This document shows, one piece after another, positions 35,909 through 45,574 of a stretch of 53,842 nucleotides of DNA. The notes under the pieces were generated by a model. It ran no database searches. It was not told where the DNA came from and saw only the letters and a program-made list of their open reading frames with translations. The DNA lies in the NCBI GenBank assembly GCA_015057825.1, contig SVDN01000017.1, positions 1 through 53,842 on the forward strand, given 5' to 3'. The translations under genes and the position numbers were made by a program. The DNA is from Lachnospiraceae bacterium. GTDB lineage: Bacteria; Bacillota; Clostridia; Lachnospirales; Lachnospiraceae. Each line of letters opens with the position of its first letter. Positions within the stretch are counted from its first letter, which is position 1.

Positions 35909-36112
35909 CAGCCTTCGCTTGGTTAAAAGCAACACATAGCAAGCAATCAGGCAAAGGAGTGTAGTTTATATCCACTGTTTACGTAGACTTAAAAAGGATA
36001 TGGCTTTGGGTTTTATCCCGAAGACATATCCTTTTATTAGTCGTAGTAACAGTTAGATAAACGGAACGATTGCCGCTTGCGATGTGTGCTTTTAATCAAA
36101 AGAAGGCGTAGC
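35909..36112 (+). repeat. Structured palindromic element, family 1 copy B
   Basis: Arms 35910-35979 and 36048-36112 are imperfect inverted repeats (GCCTTC, TTAAAAGCA, GCAAG, GGCAA, TTTAT, ACTGTT). The centre is a hairpin AAAAGGATATG...CATATCCTTTT whose sequence differs from copy A. Compared with copy A, substitutions are matched on both arms: ATAAAAACA to TTAAAAGCA, ACAAG to GCAAG, TTCAT to TTTAT. The unpaired-looking block ATCAGGCAAAGGAG is identical. It lies between the convergent XRE and YitT genes. Confidence 0.8.
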
Positions 36113-36134
36113 CAACATATTTAATCCTTGCAAA

Positions 36135-37004
36135 CTAATCTTTAAGTTTCTCCACAACTCCCGCTTCGGTCTTTTTGATATGAGATCCGATAATTTCCGA
36201 TACATCGCTTACGGTAATAAAGGCGGAATGGTCTACAGAATCGATAATGCTTCTTAACTCGTTTACTTCAAAACGGTTAAGAACGCAGTAAAGTACAACC
36301 TTCCTGCCGCTTACCAAGCCCTCACCTTCCATAAGGGTTACGGTTCTTCCAAGTTCTTTGTAAATCTTATCCGCAATTTCTTTTCCTTCATTTGTTATAA
36401 TCATAGCTGCTTTTGCCTGATCAAGACCGGACTCAACCCAGTCGATTATCCTTGAAGTTATAAAGTAAGTAAGCAAACTATACATTGCGCGGTCGAATCC
36501 AAAAAGAAATCCTGCAATAACGTATATGATTATATTAAATATCAGAACCGTTCTGCCCACAGGCATCTTAAACTTTTTATTAAGCATTATAGCCACGGTT
36601 TCCGTGCCATCCAAGCATCCTCCAAAGCGAATTACAAGACCCACACCGAGACCCAGAATTACACCTCCGAAGCAAACCGCAAGCAGATATTGATCCGTAA
36701 CTTCCTGTAATGGTCTGAATATCTCGACAAAGATTGAAAATATGACCATAGCATATGCAGATTTTACAATAAAAATCGCTCCCATTTTTCTCGAACCTAT
36801 TATGAGAAACGGAACATTAAATACAATTGTCAAAATCGACAATGGTAATCTGGTTAAATTATTAACCATAATTCCTATACCGATTACTCCACCGTCCAAA
36901 ATAGTATTGGGAACAAGGAATTCCTCGATGGCAAAGGCTGCTATTACGGCTCCCGCCGCTATAAGCAAAAATTCTCTGATTAGTTTTTTCTTGTCTATAT
37001 GCAA
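36135..37004 (-). CDS. YitT-family membrane protein
   Basis: About 289 aa from TTG 37004, chosen because AGGAG lies seven bases upstream; no ATG is available. Five to six TM helices in the first 190 residues (AAGAVIAAFAIEEFLVPNTILDGGVIGIGIM, typical of YitT) are followed by a C-terminal soluble DUF2179-like domain (KAAMIITNEGKEIADKIYKELGRTVTLMEGEG). Function of the family is not established. It is a single gene downstream of element B. Confidence 0.88.
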   Translation of the reverse strand: MHIDKKKLIREFLLIAAGAVIAAFAIEEFLVPNTILDGGVIGIGIMVNNLTRLPLSILTIVFNVPFLIIGSRKMGAIFIVKSAYAMVIFSIFVEIFRPLQEVTDQYLLAVCFGGVILGLGVGLVIRFGGCLDGTETVAIMLNKKFKMPVGRTVLIFNIIIYVIAGFLFGFDRAMYSLLTYFITSRIIDWVESGLDQAKAAMIITNEGKEIADKIYKELGRTVTLMEGEGLVSGRKVVLYCVLNRFEVNELRSIIDSVDHSAFITVSDVSEIIGSHIKKTEAGVVEKLKD

Positions 37005-37127
37005 TGTTTTTCTCCTGATTATTATTAACAAATTAATAGTTTTAATTATGTTTTATTTCAAATGTATTAATCTCTATAATACACATCTGTCAGTTCCCGA
37101 TTATAACCCCCAAATGTGACAATTATC

Positions 37128-38426
37128 TTAAATGCGTTCGAAAATCAACGGTTTGTTTTCAACTTTTTCATCACTTATTGTCAGAGCCAAACTATAAACC
37201 CAAGCCGCATCTTCCAATACTTTTTCTTCATTTGAGTGAAGGCTGGCCAAAACCTCACCTTCTTTTACATAGTCCCCCGTTTTTTTCTTTATAATGATTC
37301 CGGCGCTGTAATCAATAGGATCTTCTTTTGTTGCTCTTCCTGCACCCAAAATTACGCTCGCGCCCCCTATTCTTTCTACATTCATCGCTGATATATACCC
37401 GGATCTTTCCGCTATAACATCATACGTATATGCTGATGTTGGTAACAAATCAGGGTTTTCTATCATTTTAATATCTCCACCCTGAGCTGAAATCCACTGT
37501 TTAAATTTCTCGAAGGCTTTTCCGTTTGAAAGAACTTCTTCAACCTTCCCTTTTGCCTCGTCGTAGCTTATGTTTTCTTCCAATGCTATCATATTTGAAC
37601 ACAGGCAAATGCATTCTTGTCTTAAATCCTCCGGACCTCCCCCTTTCAGCACCTCTATTGCCTCTTTTACTTCCAAAGCATTTCCCACTGTATTTCCAAG
37701 CGGTCTATCCATATTGGTTATTACGGCAATAACGTTTCTTCCGCAGTTTTTGCCTATTTTTTCCATTTCTTCGGCCAATAGTTTTGCATCCTCCAAGGTT
37801 TTCATAAAAGCTCCGCTTCCGCATTTAACATCCAAAACTATGTTCTTTGCACCTGCCGCAAGCTTTTTGCTCATTATACTGGAAGCAATAAGAGGAATAC
37901 AATCAACGGTTGCGGTTACATCTCTAAGGGCATATAATTTTTTATCAGCAGGAGCAAGATTGCCCGACTGTCCCACAATAGCAACTCCTGTTTCTTCAAT
38001 CTGTTTTTTAAACTCATCGGCACTAAGCTCCACTCGAAAGCCCGAAATCGACTCTAACTTGTCCACGGTGCCTCCGGTGTGTCCCAAACCTCGTCCGCTC
38101 ATTTTTGCCATTACCGCACCAAGACATGAAACCACGGGAGCTATAACAAGAGAAGTTTTATCTCCCACACCTCCGGTACTGTGTTTATCAACCGTTTTAT
38201 CTCCATAATCCGACAAATCCACACAGTCGCCGGAAGTCTCCATAGCCATTGTAAGATTTGCCGTTTCCGCCTCCGTCATTCCTTTAAAATAAATGGCCAT
38301 TGTAAGGGCTGAGGCCTGATAATCGGGGATTTCCCCTTTGGTATAGCCCTGAACAAAATAATCTATTTCTTTTTTCGTTAGCTCATATCCGTCTCTTTTT
38401 TTACGGATAATGTCATACATTCTCAT
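37128..38426 (-). CDS. pdp: Pyrimidine-nucleoside phosphorylase
   Basis: 432 aa. KHSTGGVGDKTSLVIAPV is the phosphate/nucleoside signature; SGRGLGHTGGTVDKLESI follows. It cleaves thymidine, deoxyuridine or uridine with phosphate to (deoxy)ribose-1-phosphate and base. It is the last gene of the deo-type operon and feeds sugar phosphate to phosphopentomutase. Confidence 0.95.
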   Translation of the reverse strand: MRMYDIIRKKRDGYELTKKEIDYFVQGYTKGEIPDYQASALTMAIYFKGMTEAETANLTMAMETSGDCVDLSDYGDKTVDKHSTGGVGDKTSLVIAPVVSCLGAVMAKMSGRGLGHTGGTVDKLESISGFRVELSADEFKKQIEETGVAIVGQSGNLAPADKKLYALRDVTATVDCIPLIASSIMSKKLAAGAKNIVLDVKCGSGAFMKTLEDAKLLAEEMEKIGKNCGRNVIAVITNMDRPLGNTVGNALEVKEAIEVLKGGGPEDLRQECICLCSNMIALEENISYDEAKGKVEEVLSNGKAFEKFKQWISAQGGDIKMIENPDLLPTSAYTYDVIAERSGYISAMNVERIGGASVILGAGRATKEDPIDYSAGIIIKKKTGDYVKEGEVLASLHSNEEKVLEDAAWVYSLALTISDEKVENKPLIFERI

Positions 38427-38488
38427 ACTTTACTCCACATTGCTTTTATATAAATGCATAATTGGCTGTATTTTGCGACTTTTCGCAA

Positions 38489-38899
38489 TTAAAGTCCAAA
38501 GCTTTCCGGTAATAACTCTCCAAGGCAAAACTCCTTTATTTCATCGCCTTTCCCACCAAGTATTATTCTAAAATCACTCTCGCAAAACTCTGACATGACC
38601 TGGCGACATACTCCGCATGGAGGGCAAAAATCTTCTATTATTCCGGATTTTCCGCCAACTATGGCGATTGCTTCAAAATCCAGAACCCCTTCACTTACCG
38701 CCTTAAATATTGCCGTTCTTTCGGCACAGTTTGAGGGACCGAAAGCCACATTTTCTATATTACATCCCGTATATATTTTCCCGTCTTTTGAAAGCAGGGC
38801 CGCTCCAACCTTAAAATCCGAATAAGGCGAGTATGAATTCTTCATTGCCTCTTTTGCCATATCAACCAATTCTTTATTTTTAATATTTAAACCACTCAC
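38489..38899 (-). CDS. cdd: Cytidine deaminase
   Basis: 136 aa, GTG start. It has zinc and catalytic motifs NCAERTAIF and CPPCGVCRQVM. It deaminates (deoxy)cytidine to (deoxy)uridine, the substrate of the phosphorylase encoded next. The 67-bp gap to phosphopentomutase keeps it in the operon. Confidence 0.95.
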   Translation of the reverse strand: MSGLNIKNKELVDMAKEAMKNSYSPYSDFKVGAALLSKDGKIYTGCNIENVAFGPSNCAERTAIFKAVSEGVLDFEAIAIVGGKSGIIEDFCPPCGVCRQVMSEFCESDFRIILGGKGDEIKEFCLGELLPESFGL

Positions 38900-38966
38900 T
38901 TACCAATTTCTCCATAAATATTAAAGCTTTTTTTATTGCTGTTTTTTTCCCGGATAAAGCCCACCG

Positions 38967-40130
38967 TTAGATTATCTCAGCTTTAAAGCTTGTTCCCTCA
39001 AGTCCCGATTCTTTTATATCAAATAAGTCGGCTATGGTTGCCGCTATATCCGCATATGTTTTTCTAACACCCAAATCAACGGGCTTAACATTTTTACCAT
39101 ATACCAAGATAGGTACATATTCTCTTGTATGGTCCGTTGTGGGATAGCCCGGATCGCATCCGTGGTCAGCTGTAATAAAGAGAATATCATCATCGCGCAT
39201 ATTATTTAAAAACTCCGGCAGCCATTTATCGAACTCACTCAAAGCATTTGCATATCCATCTATATCGTTGCGATGGCCGTAAAGCATATCAAAGTCCACC
39301 AGATTAACAAAACAAAGACCTGTAAAATCCTTTTTTTGATATTCAAGTGTTTTTGCCATACCATCGACGTTTCCCGAACATCTTACAAATTCTTTTATGC
39401 CTCTTGCCGCAAAAATATCTATGATTTTTCCTACCGACAAGGTGTCAAAGCCCTTGTTTTTCAAAAGATCCAGGATTGTATCTTTTGGCGGCTCGATGCT
39501 AAAATCATGACGGTTTGATGTACGCGTATAATTTGGGTACTCACCGACAAAAGGTCTTGCGATTATCCTGCCTACGGCATGTTCTCCAACCATAATCTTT
39601 CTTGCGATTTTGCATATATCATAAAGCTCCTCCACGGGAATTACTTCCTCGTGAGCCGCAATTTGAAGCACGCTGTCCGCCGATGTATATACTATCAAAT
39701 CTCCTGTTTTTACATGTTCTCTTCCGTAGTCTTTAATAACTTCCGTTCCTGAATAAGGCTTGTTACAAAGCACTTTTCTGCCGGTCTGCTCTTCAAGAGC
39801 TTCTATGATTTCTTTCGGAAAACCATTAGGATATGTGGGAAGAGGAGTATTTGAAATAACTCCACCGATTTCCCAATGTCCGATGGTTGTGTCCTTTCCC
39901 TTTGAACTTTCCGCCGACTTGCAATATGCCGCCGTTGGACTTGCTTCTTTTCCCAAAAATGACAAACCATCTATATTTCCGATTCCCATCTTTTTAAGAT
40001 TGGGAATATTGAATTTGTCCGATTTGGAAATAGTTTCCAAAGTGTGACTTCCCTTATCGCCAAAATCTGCGGCATCCGGAAGTTCTCCCGCACCTACACT
40101 GTCAAGTACTATAATAAATGCTCGTTTCAC
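38967..40130 (-). CDS. deoB: Phosphopentomutase
   Basis: 387 aa, GTG start with GGGGAT upstream. Metal-binding motifs FIIVLDSVGAGELPDA at the N-terminus and FITADHGCDPGYPTTDHTREYVP at the C-terminus mark the alkaline-phosphatase-like DeoB fold; the phosphate-acceptor threonine region is KGKDTTIGHWE. It interconverts (deoxy)ribose-1-P and 5-P between the phosphorylases and DeoC. Confidence 0.95.
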   Translation of the reverse strand: MKRAFIIVLDSVGAGELPDAADFGDKGSHTLETISKSDKFNIPNLKKMGIGNIDGLSFLGKEASPTAAYCKSAESSKGKDTTIGHWEIGGVISNTPLPTYPNGFPKEIIEALEEQTGRKVLCNKPYSGTEVIKDYGREHVKTGDLIVYTSADSVLQIAAHEEVIPVEELYDICKIARKIMVGEHAVGRIIARPFVGEYPNYTRTSNRHDFSIEPPKDTILDLLKNKGFDTLSVGKIIDIFAARGIKEFVRCSGNVDGMAKTLEYQKKDFTGLCFVNLVDFDMLYGHRNDIDGYANALSEFDKWLPEFLNNMRDDDILFITADHGCDPGYPTTDHTREYVPILVYGKNVKPVDLGVRKTYADIAATIADLFDIKESGLEGTSFKAEII

Positions 40131-40149
40131 TTAAATCCCCTTCTTTTCT

Positions 40150-40881
40150 TTAATAATTTTCCATCTCCACGGCTGTTTCCAAAGCTACCTTCATCATCTC
40201 CGCGAAGGATGTCTGCCTTTCTTCTGCCGGCAATTCTTCTCCTGTAAATATGTGGTTTGAACATGTGCATAGGCAAATTGCTCGTTTTCCGAGATAAGCC
40301 GCATTCATATATAACGCTGCTGCCTCCATTTCAACAGCCAGCACTCCCATGCCTGCCCATTTATCATTTACACTTTCATCTGCACTGTAATAAACATCCG
40401 AGGAAACAATACTGCCTACATGATATTTAAAGCCACTCTTCTTTGCTATTTCAACCATTGTGGTAAGCAAAGTATAATCACATCCTGCACTGAATGTACC
40501 CGGCAGGTTGTACTGTTTTACGTAATTGGTGTCATAGCAAGCATTCATTCCGATTACCAAATCTCTTACGTGTATTCCGCCTTTTAAGGCTCCGGCGGAA
40601 CCGATTCTGATAATATTTTCCACGCCATAACCGCTAAAAAGCTCGTAAGAGTACAATCCCATGGAAGGCATTCCCATGCCGCTTGCCATAACGGACACCC
40701 TTGTGCCCTTGTAGAAACCTGTATAACCCTGTATTCCTCTTACATTATTGACAAGTTTTTTGTCTTCCAAAAATGTTTCCGCTATAAACTTAGATCTCAG
40801 CGGATCTCCCGGCATCAAAACAGTTTTGGCAAAATCCCCTTTTTTTGCTGTTATGTGCGGTGTCGGTGTTGTAACTGCCAT
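40150..40881 (-). CDS. deoD: Purine nucleoside phosphorylase, DeoD type
   Basis: 243 aa. Starts TPHITAKKGDFAKTVLMPGDPLRSKFIAE, with IIRIGSAGAL (phosphate site) and AVEMEAAALYMNA (base/ribose site), typical of hexameric PNP. It phosphorolyses purine (deoxy)nucleosides. It is 19 bp from deoB and 23 bp from deoC. Confidence 0.95.
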   Translation of the reverse strand: MAVTTPTPHITAKKGDFAKTVLMPGDPLRSKFIAETFLEDKKLVNNVRGIQGYTGFYKGTRVSVMASGMGMPSMGLYSYELFSGYGVENIIRIGSAGALKGGIHVRDLVIGMNACYDTNYVKQYNLPGTFSAGCDYTLLTTMVEIAKKSGFKYHVGSIVSSDVYYSADESVNDKWAGMGVLAVEMEAAALYMNAAYLGKRAICLCTCSNHIFTGEELPAEERQTSFAEMMKVALETAVEMENY

Positions 40882-40904
40882 AAAAATACCCCCGTTTATA
40901 TTGC

Positions 40905-41585
40905 TTAGTTCTTTTCTTTTTCTTTAACTATTTTCACAATTCGACTTGTACCAAGCCTGTCGGCTCCTGCCTCTATCAAGTTTTCGGCATCTTCCAAAGA
41001 CGAAATACCGCCGCTTGCTTTTATTTTTAAACTATCACGTTTGTGCTTTGCAAAAAGCTTAACATCTTCCACAGTTGCCCCTCCCGTGGAAAAGCCCGTG
41101 GATGTCTTTATATAATCTGCTTTTGTTGCGGAAACAATTTCGCATATTTTAATCTTTTCTTCTTCCGTCAAAAGACAAGTCTCCACTATCACTTTAAGAA
41201 TCTTGTCATTGCATGCAGCCTTTACTTTTGTTATCTCATCAAGCAAAGATGCATATTCCTTGTCTTTTAACCAACCGATATTAATAACCATGTCGATTTC
41301 GTCCGCACCGTCATTTATGGCCTCCAAGGCTTCGTAAACCTTTACGTTTGTGGTGTCGTAACCGTTCGGAAAACCTATAACGGTACAAACTTTAACTTTT
41401 GATTCTTCATCCGGTGATGCGATTTTTATATAAGATGCCGCTCTTTTTACATAAGAAGCCGGAATACATACGGATGCGGTATTGTATTTAATGGCATCAT
41501 CGCATATTTCCTTAATTTGCGTCCATGTGGCATCTTGTTTTAAAAGTGTGTGATCTGCTTTGGATAAGATTTCTTCTATGTTCAT
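40905..41585 (-). CDS. deoC: Deoxyribose-phosphate aldolase
   Basis: 226 aa, class I aldolase. KVIVETCLLTEEE and the Schiff-base lysine in YIKTSTGFSTGGATVEDV are present, with KASGGISSLEDA near the C-terminus. It splits deoxyribose-5-P to acetaldehyde and glyceraldehyde-3-P, the exit of the pathway into glycolysis. It is the first gene of the operon. Confidence 0.96.
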   Translation of the reverse strand: MNIEEILSKADHTLLKQDATWTQIKEICDDAIKYNTASVCIPASYVKRAASYIKIASPDEESKVKVCTVIGFPNGYDTTNVKVYEALEAINDGADEIDMVINIGWLKDKEYASLLDEITKVKAACNDKILKVIVETCLLTEEEKIKICEIVSATKADYIKTSTGFSTGGATVEDVKLFAKHKRDSLKIKASGGISSLEDAENLIEAGADRLGTSRIVKIVKEKEKN

Positions 41586-41648
41586 AACTAACCCCTGTCG
41601 TTTATTTTAATTGCCCAAAATAGATAAGGCATTTTAGAATATATGCTT

Positions 41649-41677
41649 ATTATATCATTTTTAGTCCGGCTTGTTCA
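41649..41677 (-). promoter_or_regulatory. Promoter of the deo operon
   Basis: On the minus strand TGAACA (41677-41672), a 17-bp spacer and a perfect TATAAT (41654-41649), about 60 bp before the deoC start. No distinct operator palindrome was recognised. Confidence 0.6.
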
Positions 41678-41795
41678 TTATAAATCAAAAAAAACAGACC
41701 TTTTACTTATTTTTAAAAGTTACTGTTAAGCTTTATATTGTATGATATAATATCGTTGTTTCAAAATCTCAAGCATCAAAAGAAAGGCTGATTAC

Positions 41796-42062
41796 ATGTT
41801 TCGTCTCTGGGCAAAAATTTTTAAAGATACAAAAATGTTAAAAGATATGGTAGTTGAAGACTCAGATGAGAGCTTAAACAGAACAAAAAAAATCTTTGCA
41901 GCAATTGACACTGTCTGCAAAGAATTTGATCTTAGCACTCCCATATGGCTCGAAAACAACATCCGCGATTTCAAGCGCTACGATAAAGTGCGTTTTAATA
42001 GCGATAACTTTATCGACTCCATTGATTTTGACTATTTGGAACTCCATGTTATAGAAGAGTGA
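41796..42062 (+). CDS. Small conserved-looking hypothetical protein
   Basis: 88 aa, charged and helical, no membrane segment or known motif. Residues include WLENNIRDFKRYDKVRFNSDNF. A TATAAT-like element (GATATAATATCG) lies upstream and an AAAGG ribosome site precedes the ATG. It is transcribed alone, divergent from the deo operon and convergent with the HAD gene. Function unknown. Confidence 0.75.
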   Translation: MFRLWAKIFKDTKMLKDMVVEDSDESLNRTKKIFAAIDTVCKEFDLSTPIWLENNIRDFKRYDKVRFNSDNFIDSIDFDYLELHVIEE

Positions 42063-42080
42063 GTCGCCCTACAATCATTT

Positions 42081-42695
42081 TTAAAAAAGCTTAAGCAAAT
42101 CAAGAGGCGAATCTATTATATAATCCGGCTTATCCACATGGCCGAAGCCGTATCTTGCAAATACAAAAGGCACATTTGCTTTAAGGCAGGCATTGTAATC
42201 CATAATTGTATCTCCAACGTAAACCGCCTCTTTTATGCCGTGTTTTTCCATCATTATCCTGATATTATCGGCTTTTAATTTTCCCGTATCTCCCGGACAT
42301 AAATCATCCTTGAAATATTTTCCAACGCCCGTCATTTTATAAAGAAGATTAATATATCCGGACTGACAATTACTTACGGCTCCAAGAAAATATTTTTTCG
42401 ACAAAGCTTCCAAGGCTTGCCCAAGTCCTTTGTATACCATTCCCGGAGTTTTGCTTAAAAACTCGAATTCATACTTTGAGCAAAGAGGAAAAAGCTCTTC
42501 CTTTTTTTCTTTGCTTTCATTCGGAATAAGCCTGTCCATAATCTCCATCATGGGAAGACCGAAAACTTTTTTTAAGTCGTCTCCGTTAACTTCCAAATCT
42601 ATATTTGTTTCTTTTGCCGCTTTATTCCAAGCTCCCGCCACTATGTCCGTGGAATCCCAAAGGGTTCCGTCCACGTCAAAAATAATTGCTTCCAT
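42081..42695 (-). CDS. HAD-family hydrolase, phosphoglycolate-phosphatase-like
   Basis: 204 aa. HAD motif I FDVDGTLWDS, motif II region AVSNCQSGY, Lys within DTGKLKADNI and motif IV YVGDTIMDYNA, with a small helical cap. It dephosphorylates a small metabolite; the exact substrate cannot be told. It ends 19 bp from the convergent small gene and lies 25 bp after the Gfo/Idh gene. Confidence 0.9.
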   Translation of the reverse strand: MEAIIFDVDGTLWDSTDIVAGAWNKAAKETNIDLEVNGDDLKKVFGLPMMEIMDRLIPNESKEKKEELFPLCSKYEFEFLSKTPGMVYKGLGQALEALSKKYFLGAVSNCQSGYINLLYKMTGVGKYFKDDLCPGDTGKLKADNIRIMMEKHGIKEAVYVGDTIMDYNACLKANVPFVFARYGFGHVDKPDYIIDSPLDLLKLF

Positions 42696-42720
42696 TTTCT
42701 TTCCAATCCTTTTCTAATGT

Positions 42721-43713
42721 TTAACAAGCAAGTTTGCTTTCTCTTTGAACCGCTTCTTCAAGTATTTTAACGGCAATCAAGCTCTCGTTTAGTCTGCTTT
42801 GAGCTTCTTTTAAATCATTATTTTCCACAATTCTTGCAAATTCTTTAAATTCAGCCATCATACGATGATCATCGGCAGCTTCGGGAATAAGCTCTTTTTT
42901 GCTTCCATCCCTTAGGACAATGTTAATTGTTGCGTTCAACACATTTGTAGCTGCCTTTGTTTCCAAATATCCTTTTGTTCCCTGAATCAAGATTCCCGAT
43001 GAGCCTTGTGAATCCTTTGCGCCAATGCAACTTGCAATGAAATTATCATATTTTAAAATCAAAAGACCGCTTACATCAACGTCTTTTATATTTCTCGGAC
43101 AATAGTTTACAGCTTTTGGCATTCCGAAAAGCCCCGCCATAATATGAATATTATATATGTTTATGTCGGTCAAAGCACCACCGCCGGCTGCCTTATCAAA
43201 AACTTTAAAGTATTCTCCCGCCATAAATCTATCGTATCTGCTTGAATATTGTGAAAAGTTGGCTTCCGCATATGTTATTTCACCAAGCATGGACAAGGCT
43301 TCCTTTATTTTTTTATAGGCATCAAGATATTGATTTGATATTGCCTCAAGAAGCATTACTCCTTTTTTCTCGGCCAGTTCTTTAAGCTCCAGGGCCTTTT
43401 TATATTCAAGGACAAATGGTTTTTCCAAAATTACGTTTTTTCCCGATTCAAGAGCTTTCTTGGCAAGTTCATAATGCAAATCATTGGGAACCGCAATGTA
43501 TAAAGCATCAAGCTCTTTGGACTCCCCGGATGAAAGCATGTCGTCAAAATCCGTAAAAGCAGCGTTTATATTATATTCTTGCGCCAGTTGCCTAAGGATT
43601 TCTTCAGACCTTTTGGTTCCGCAAATTAAATGCAATTCAATCTCGGGCATTTTATATAACACAGGTAAAATTTCATGGACAATCATACCCGTACCGACTA
43701 TTCCGATTTTCAT
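42721..43713 (-). CDS. Gfo/Idh/MocA-family oxidoreductase
   Basis: 330 aa. N-terminal Rossmann GIVGTGMIVHEILPVL; EKPFVLEYKKALEL contains the family's EKP motif; the C-terminal domain has GGGALTDINIYNIHI. It is an NAD(P)-dependent dehydrogenase, substrate probably a sugar, polyol or related compound. It sits between HAD and aldo/keto reductase genes on the same strand, so may share an operon. Confidence 0.92.
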   Translation of the reverse strand: MKIGIVGTGMIVHEILPVLYKMPEIELHLICGTKRSEEILRQLAQEYNINAAFTDFDDMLSSGESKELDALYIAVPNDLHYELAKKALESGKNVILEKPFVLEYKKALELKELAEKKGVMLLEAISNQYLDAYKKIKEALSMLGEITYAEANFSQYSSRYDRFMAGEYFKVFDKAAGGGALTDINIYNIHIMAGLFGMPKAVNYCPRNIKDVDVSGLLILKYDNFIASCIGAKDSQGSSGILIQGTKGYLETKAATNVLNATINIVLRDGSKKELIPEAADDHRMMAEFKEFARIVENNDLKEAQSRLNESLIAVKILEEAVQRESKLAC

Positions 43714-43746
43714 ATAGATTTTTCTTCTCCTAATCAGTCATGCTCT

Positions 43747-44676
43747 TTATGGTAATTTATTGCCTGCTGCATAGTATATCTCATACCAGTTGGTTCTTGA
43801 AAGCTTAATATCCGTAGCCTTTGCCATTTCTTTAACGCGCTCCGGCTTTGTTGTTCCCACAACGGCTTGCATTTTACCCGGAAGCATAAGAATCCAAGCA
43901 ACCGCAATCGCTGTAGCGGAAACTCCCATTTCTTTAGCAATTTTTTCGATGCACTCTGTCAACTCTTTGCAATCTTCCGCTCCCAAAAACAAACCGCCAA
44001 AGAAGCATTTTTGCAAGGATGACCAACTTTGAAGAGCCATATTGTTTACATTGCAATATTCCACCATTGCAGCATCTCTCATAAGAGCTTTATCACTGTC
44101 TGTATTAACATTAAAGCCCGCATCAAGCATCGGTGTAAATGTGCATGAAAGCTGCATTTGATTAACCGCCAGCGGGAAACTTAAGTATTTTTGCAGTCTC
44201 TCAATCTGAAAACGATTATGATTGCTTACACCAAAATCAAGGACTTTTCCCTCTCTTTTTAAATCCTCAAAAGCTCTTGCCGTTTCCTCTGCATTAATAA
44301 GTGCATCCGGACGATGCAACATCATACAGTCAAGATGGTCGGTATTTAAACGTTTTAAACATCCCTCAACAGATGCCTTAACATGCTCGGCCGAATTATC
44401 ATAATACTGCATTTCACCCTCGCGGCGAATTCCGCATTTTGTTTGAATAAAGATTTTATCTCTTAAATCCGCTCTTCCTTTAAGAACCTCGCCCAATAGT
44501 TCCTCGCTCTTTCCTCCTCCGTAAATATCCGCAAGGTCAAAGGTGTTGACACCGGCCTCCAAAGCTCCGTCTACAAGGGCTTCAACTTCTTTTGCGGACA
44601 TTTGGAAAATGCGCATAAGTCCCAGTACAAGTTTTGAAATTTCTCGTTTTTGTGTTCCGAATTCAATTGTCTTCAT
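43747..44676 (-). CDS. Aldo/keto reductase
   Basis: 309 aa AKR barrel: LGLMRIFQMSAKEVEALVDGALEAGVNTFDLADIYGGGKSEELLG with catalytic Tyr after D, LDCMMLHRPD, and AVVGTTKPERV near the end for NADPH phosphate binding. It resembles the YdhF group. No iron-sulphur domain, unlike the AKR at 17290. It ends 33 bp before the Gfo/Idh gene. Confidence 0.92.
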   Translation of the reverse strand: MKTIEFGTQKREISKLVLGLMRIFQMSAKEVEALVDGALEAGVNTFDLADIYGGGKSEELLGEVLKGRADLRDKIFIQTKCGIRREGEMQYYDNSAEHVKASVEGCLKRLNTDHLDCMMLHRPDALINAEETARAFEDLKREGKVLDFGVSNHNRFQIERLQKYLSFPLAVNQMQLSCTFTPMLDAGFNVNTDSDKALMRDAAMVEYCNVNNMALQSWSSLQKCFFGGLFLGAEDCKELTECIEKIAKEMGVSATAIAVAWILMLPGKMQAVVGTTKPERVKEMAKATDIKLSRTNWYEIYYAAGNKLP

Positions 44677-44740
44677 GATTTTCCTCCATAATACTCTAAA
44701 ACTACATTTTCTACTTATATTTATTATCTAAATAATCATT

Positions 44741-45574
44741 TCACAATTCTAAAATCATTCCCGTATGAAGAGCCTCTATTTGTGTTCCCATTATACTTTT
44801 CAATATTTCAAAGCCTTCGGCTCCGGTGCAATGACCGGTGTAAAATTTTGATTTATATCCTTTAAGCTCTTTCGCTATATTTTCCACTTCTTTTCGCTGC
44901 ATTTCGTTATATGGCGTGGCTTTCATAAGATGAAATCCGCTTATTACAAAGTCGGGATCGTCTCTGTATTTTTCCCTGTAGGCATCCATAATACTTAGGA
45001 TACCATTATGTGCACAGCCGGAAATCAGCACTGTTTTCCCCTCCGAACATATACGAAGATAATGCTCATGCTCAAAATTGTCCTGTTTGTATTTTTCATC
45101 TTTTTTTATGAGAATCCTTTTATTGCTAAAAGGAAGGGGGTAAGTTCTTTTCTTTATTGTAAAAAGTTCTGTCTCATCATCTATTGTATAATCTCCGCTA
45201 ATCATTTTAATATTCGGAAGTTCGGATATTTTTTTATCTATGCCTATATACTTATATATAGGGCTTTCATCCGTTCCGTCATTTGCATAGTATTCTTTGC
45301 CCGCAGAATCCTGCATATAGATAATTGCTTTTTCGTTAAGCTTTGCAAAACTCATTAAGCCTCCGGAATGGTCGTAATGGCCGTGACTTAGTACCGCCGT
45401 ATCAACCTTTGTTAAATCAATCCCCAACACTTTGGCATTATCAAGGCTTAGATCGGAAGGACCCATATCCATCAATATTTTATGCTTTTTTGTTTCTATA
45501 TAAAAGGACAGTCCGTGCGCTGCCACGCATCCTGCTTTTCCTTCACTGTTTTCTATAACAGTAATAATCTTCAT
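44741..45574 (-). CDS. Metallo-beta-lactamase-fold hydrolase
   Basis: 277 aa. HGHYDHSGG (HxHxDH) zinc motif, SGCAHNG and TGHCTG further zinc-ligand histidines. It resembles the dihydropteroate-synthase-like/MBL group seen in archaea and clostridia. Specific substrate unknown. Confidence 0.85.
   Translation of the reverse strand: MKIITVIENSEGKAGCVAAHGLSFYIETKKHKILMDMGPSDLSLDNAKVLGIDLTKVDTAVLSHGHYDHSGGLMSFAKLNEKAIIYMQDSAGKEYYANDGTDESPIYKYIGIDKKISELPNIKMISGDYTIDDETELFTIKKRTYPLPFSNKRILIKKDEKYKQDNFEHEHYLRICSEGKTVLISGCAHNGILSIMDAYREKYRDDPDFVISGFHLMKATPYNEMQRKEVENIAKELKGYKSKFYTGHCTGAEGFEILKSIMGTQIEALHTGMILEL

Noticed and set aside
29641-36112. CRISPR array or integron attC sites
   Set aside because: There are only two widely separated copies with long variable centres and no cas or integrase gene; arms do not match attC core sites.
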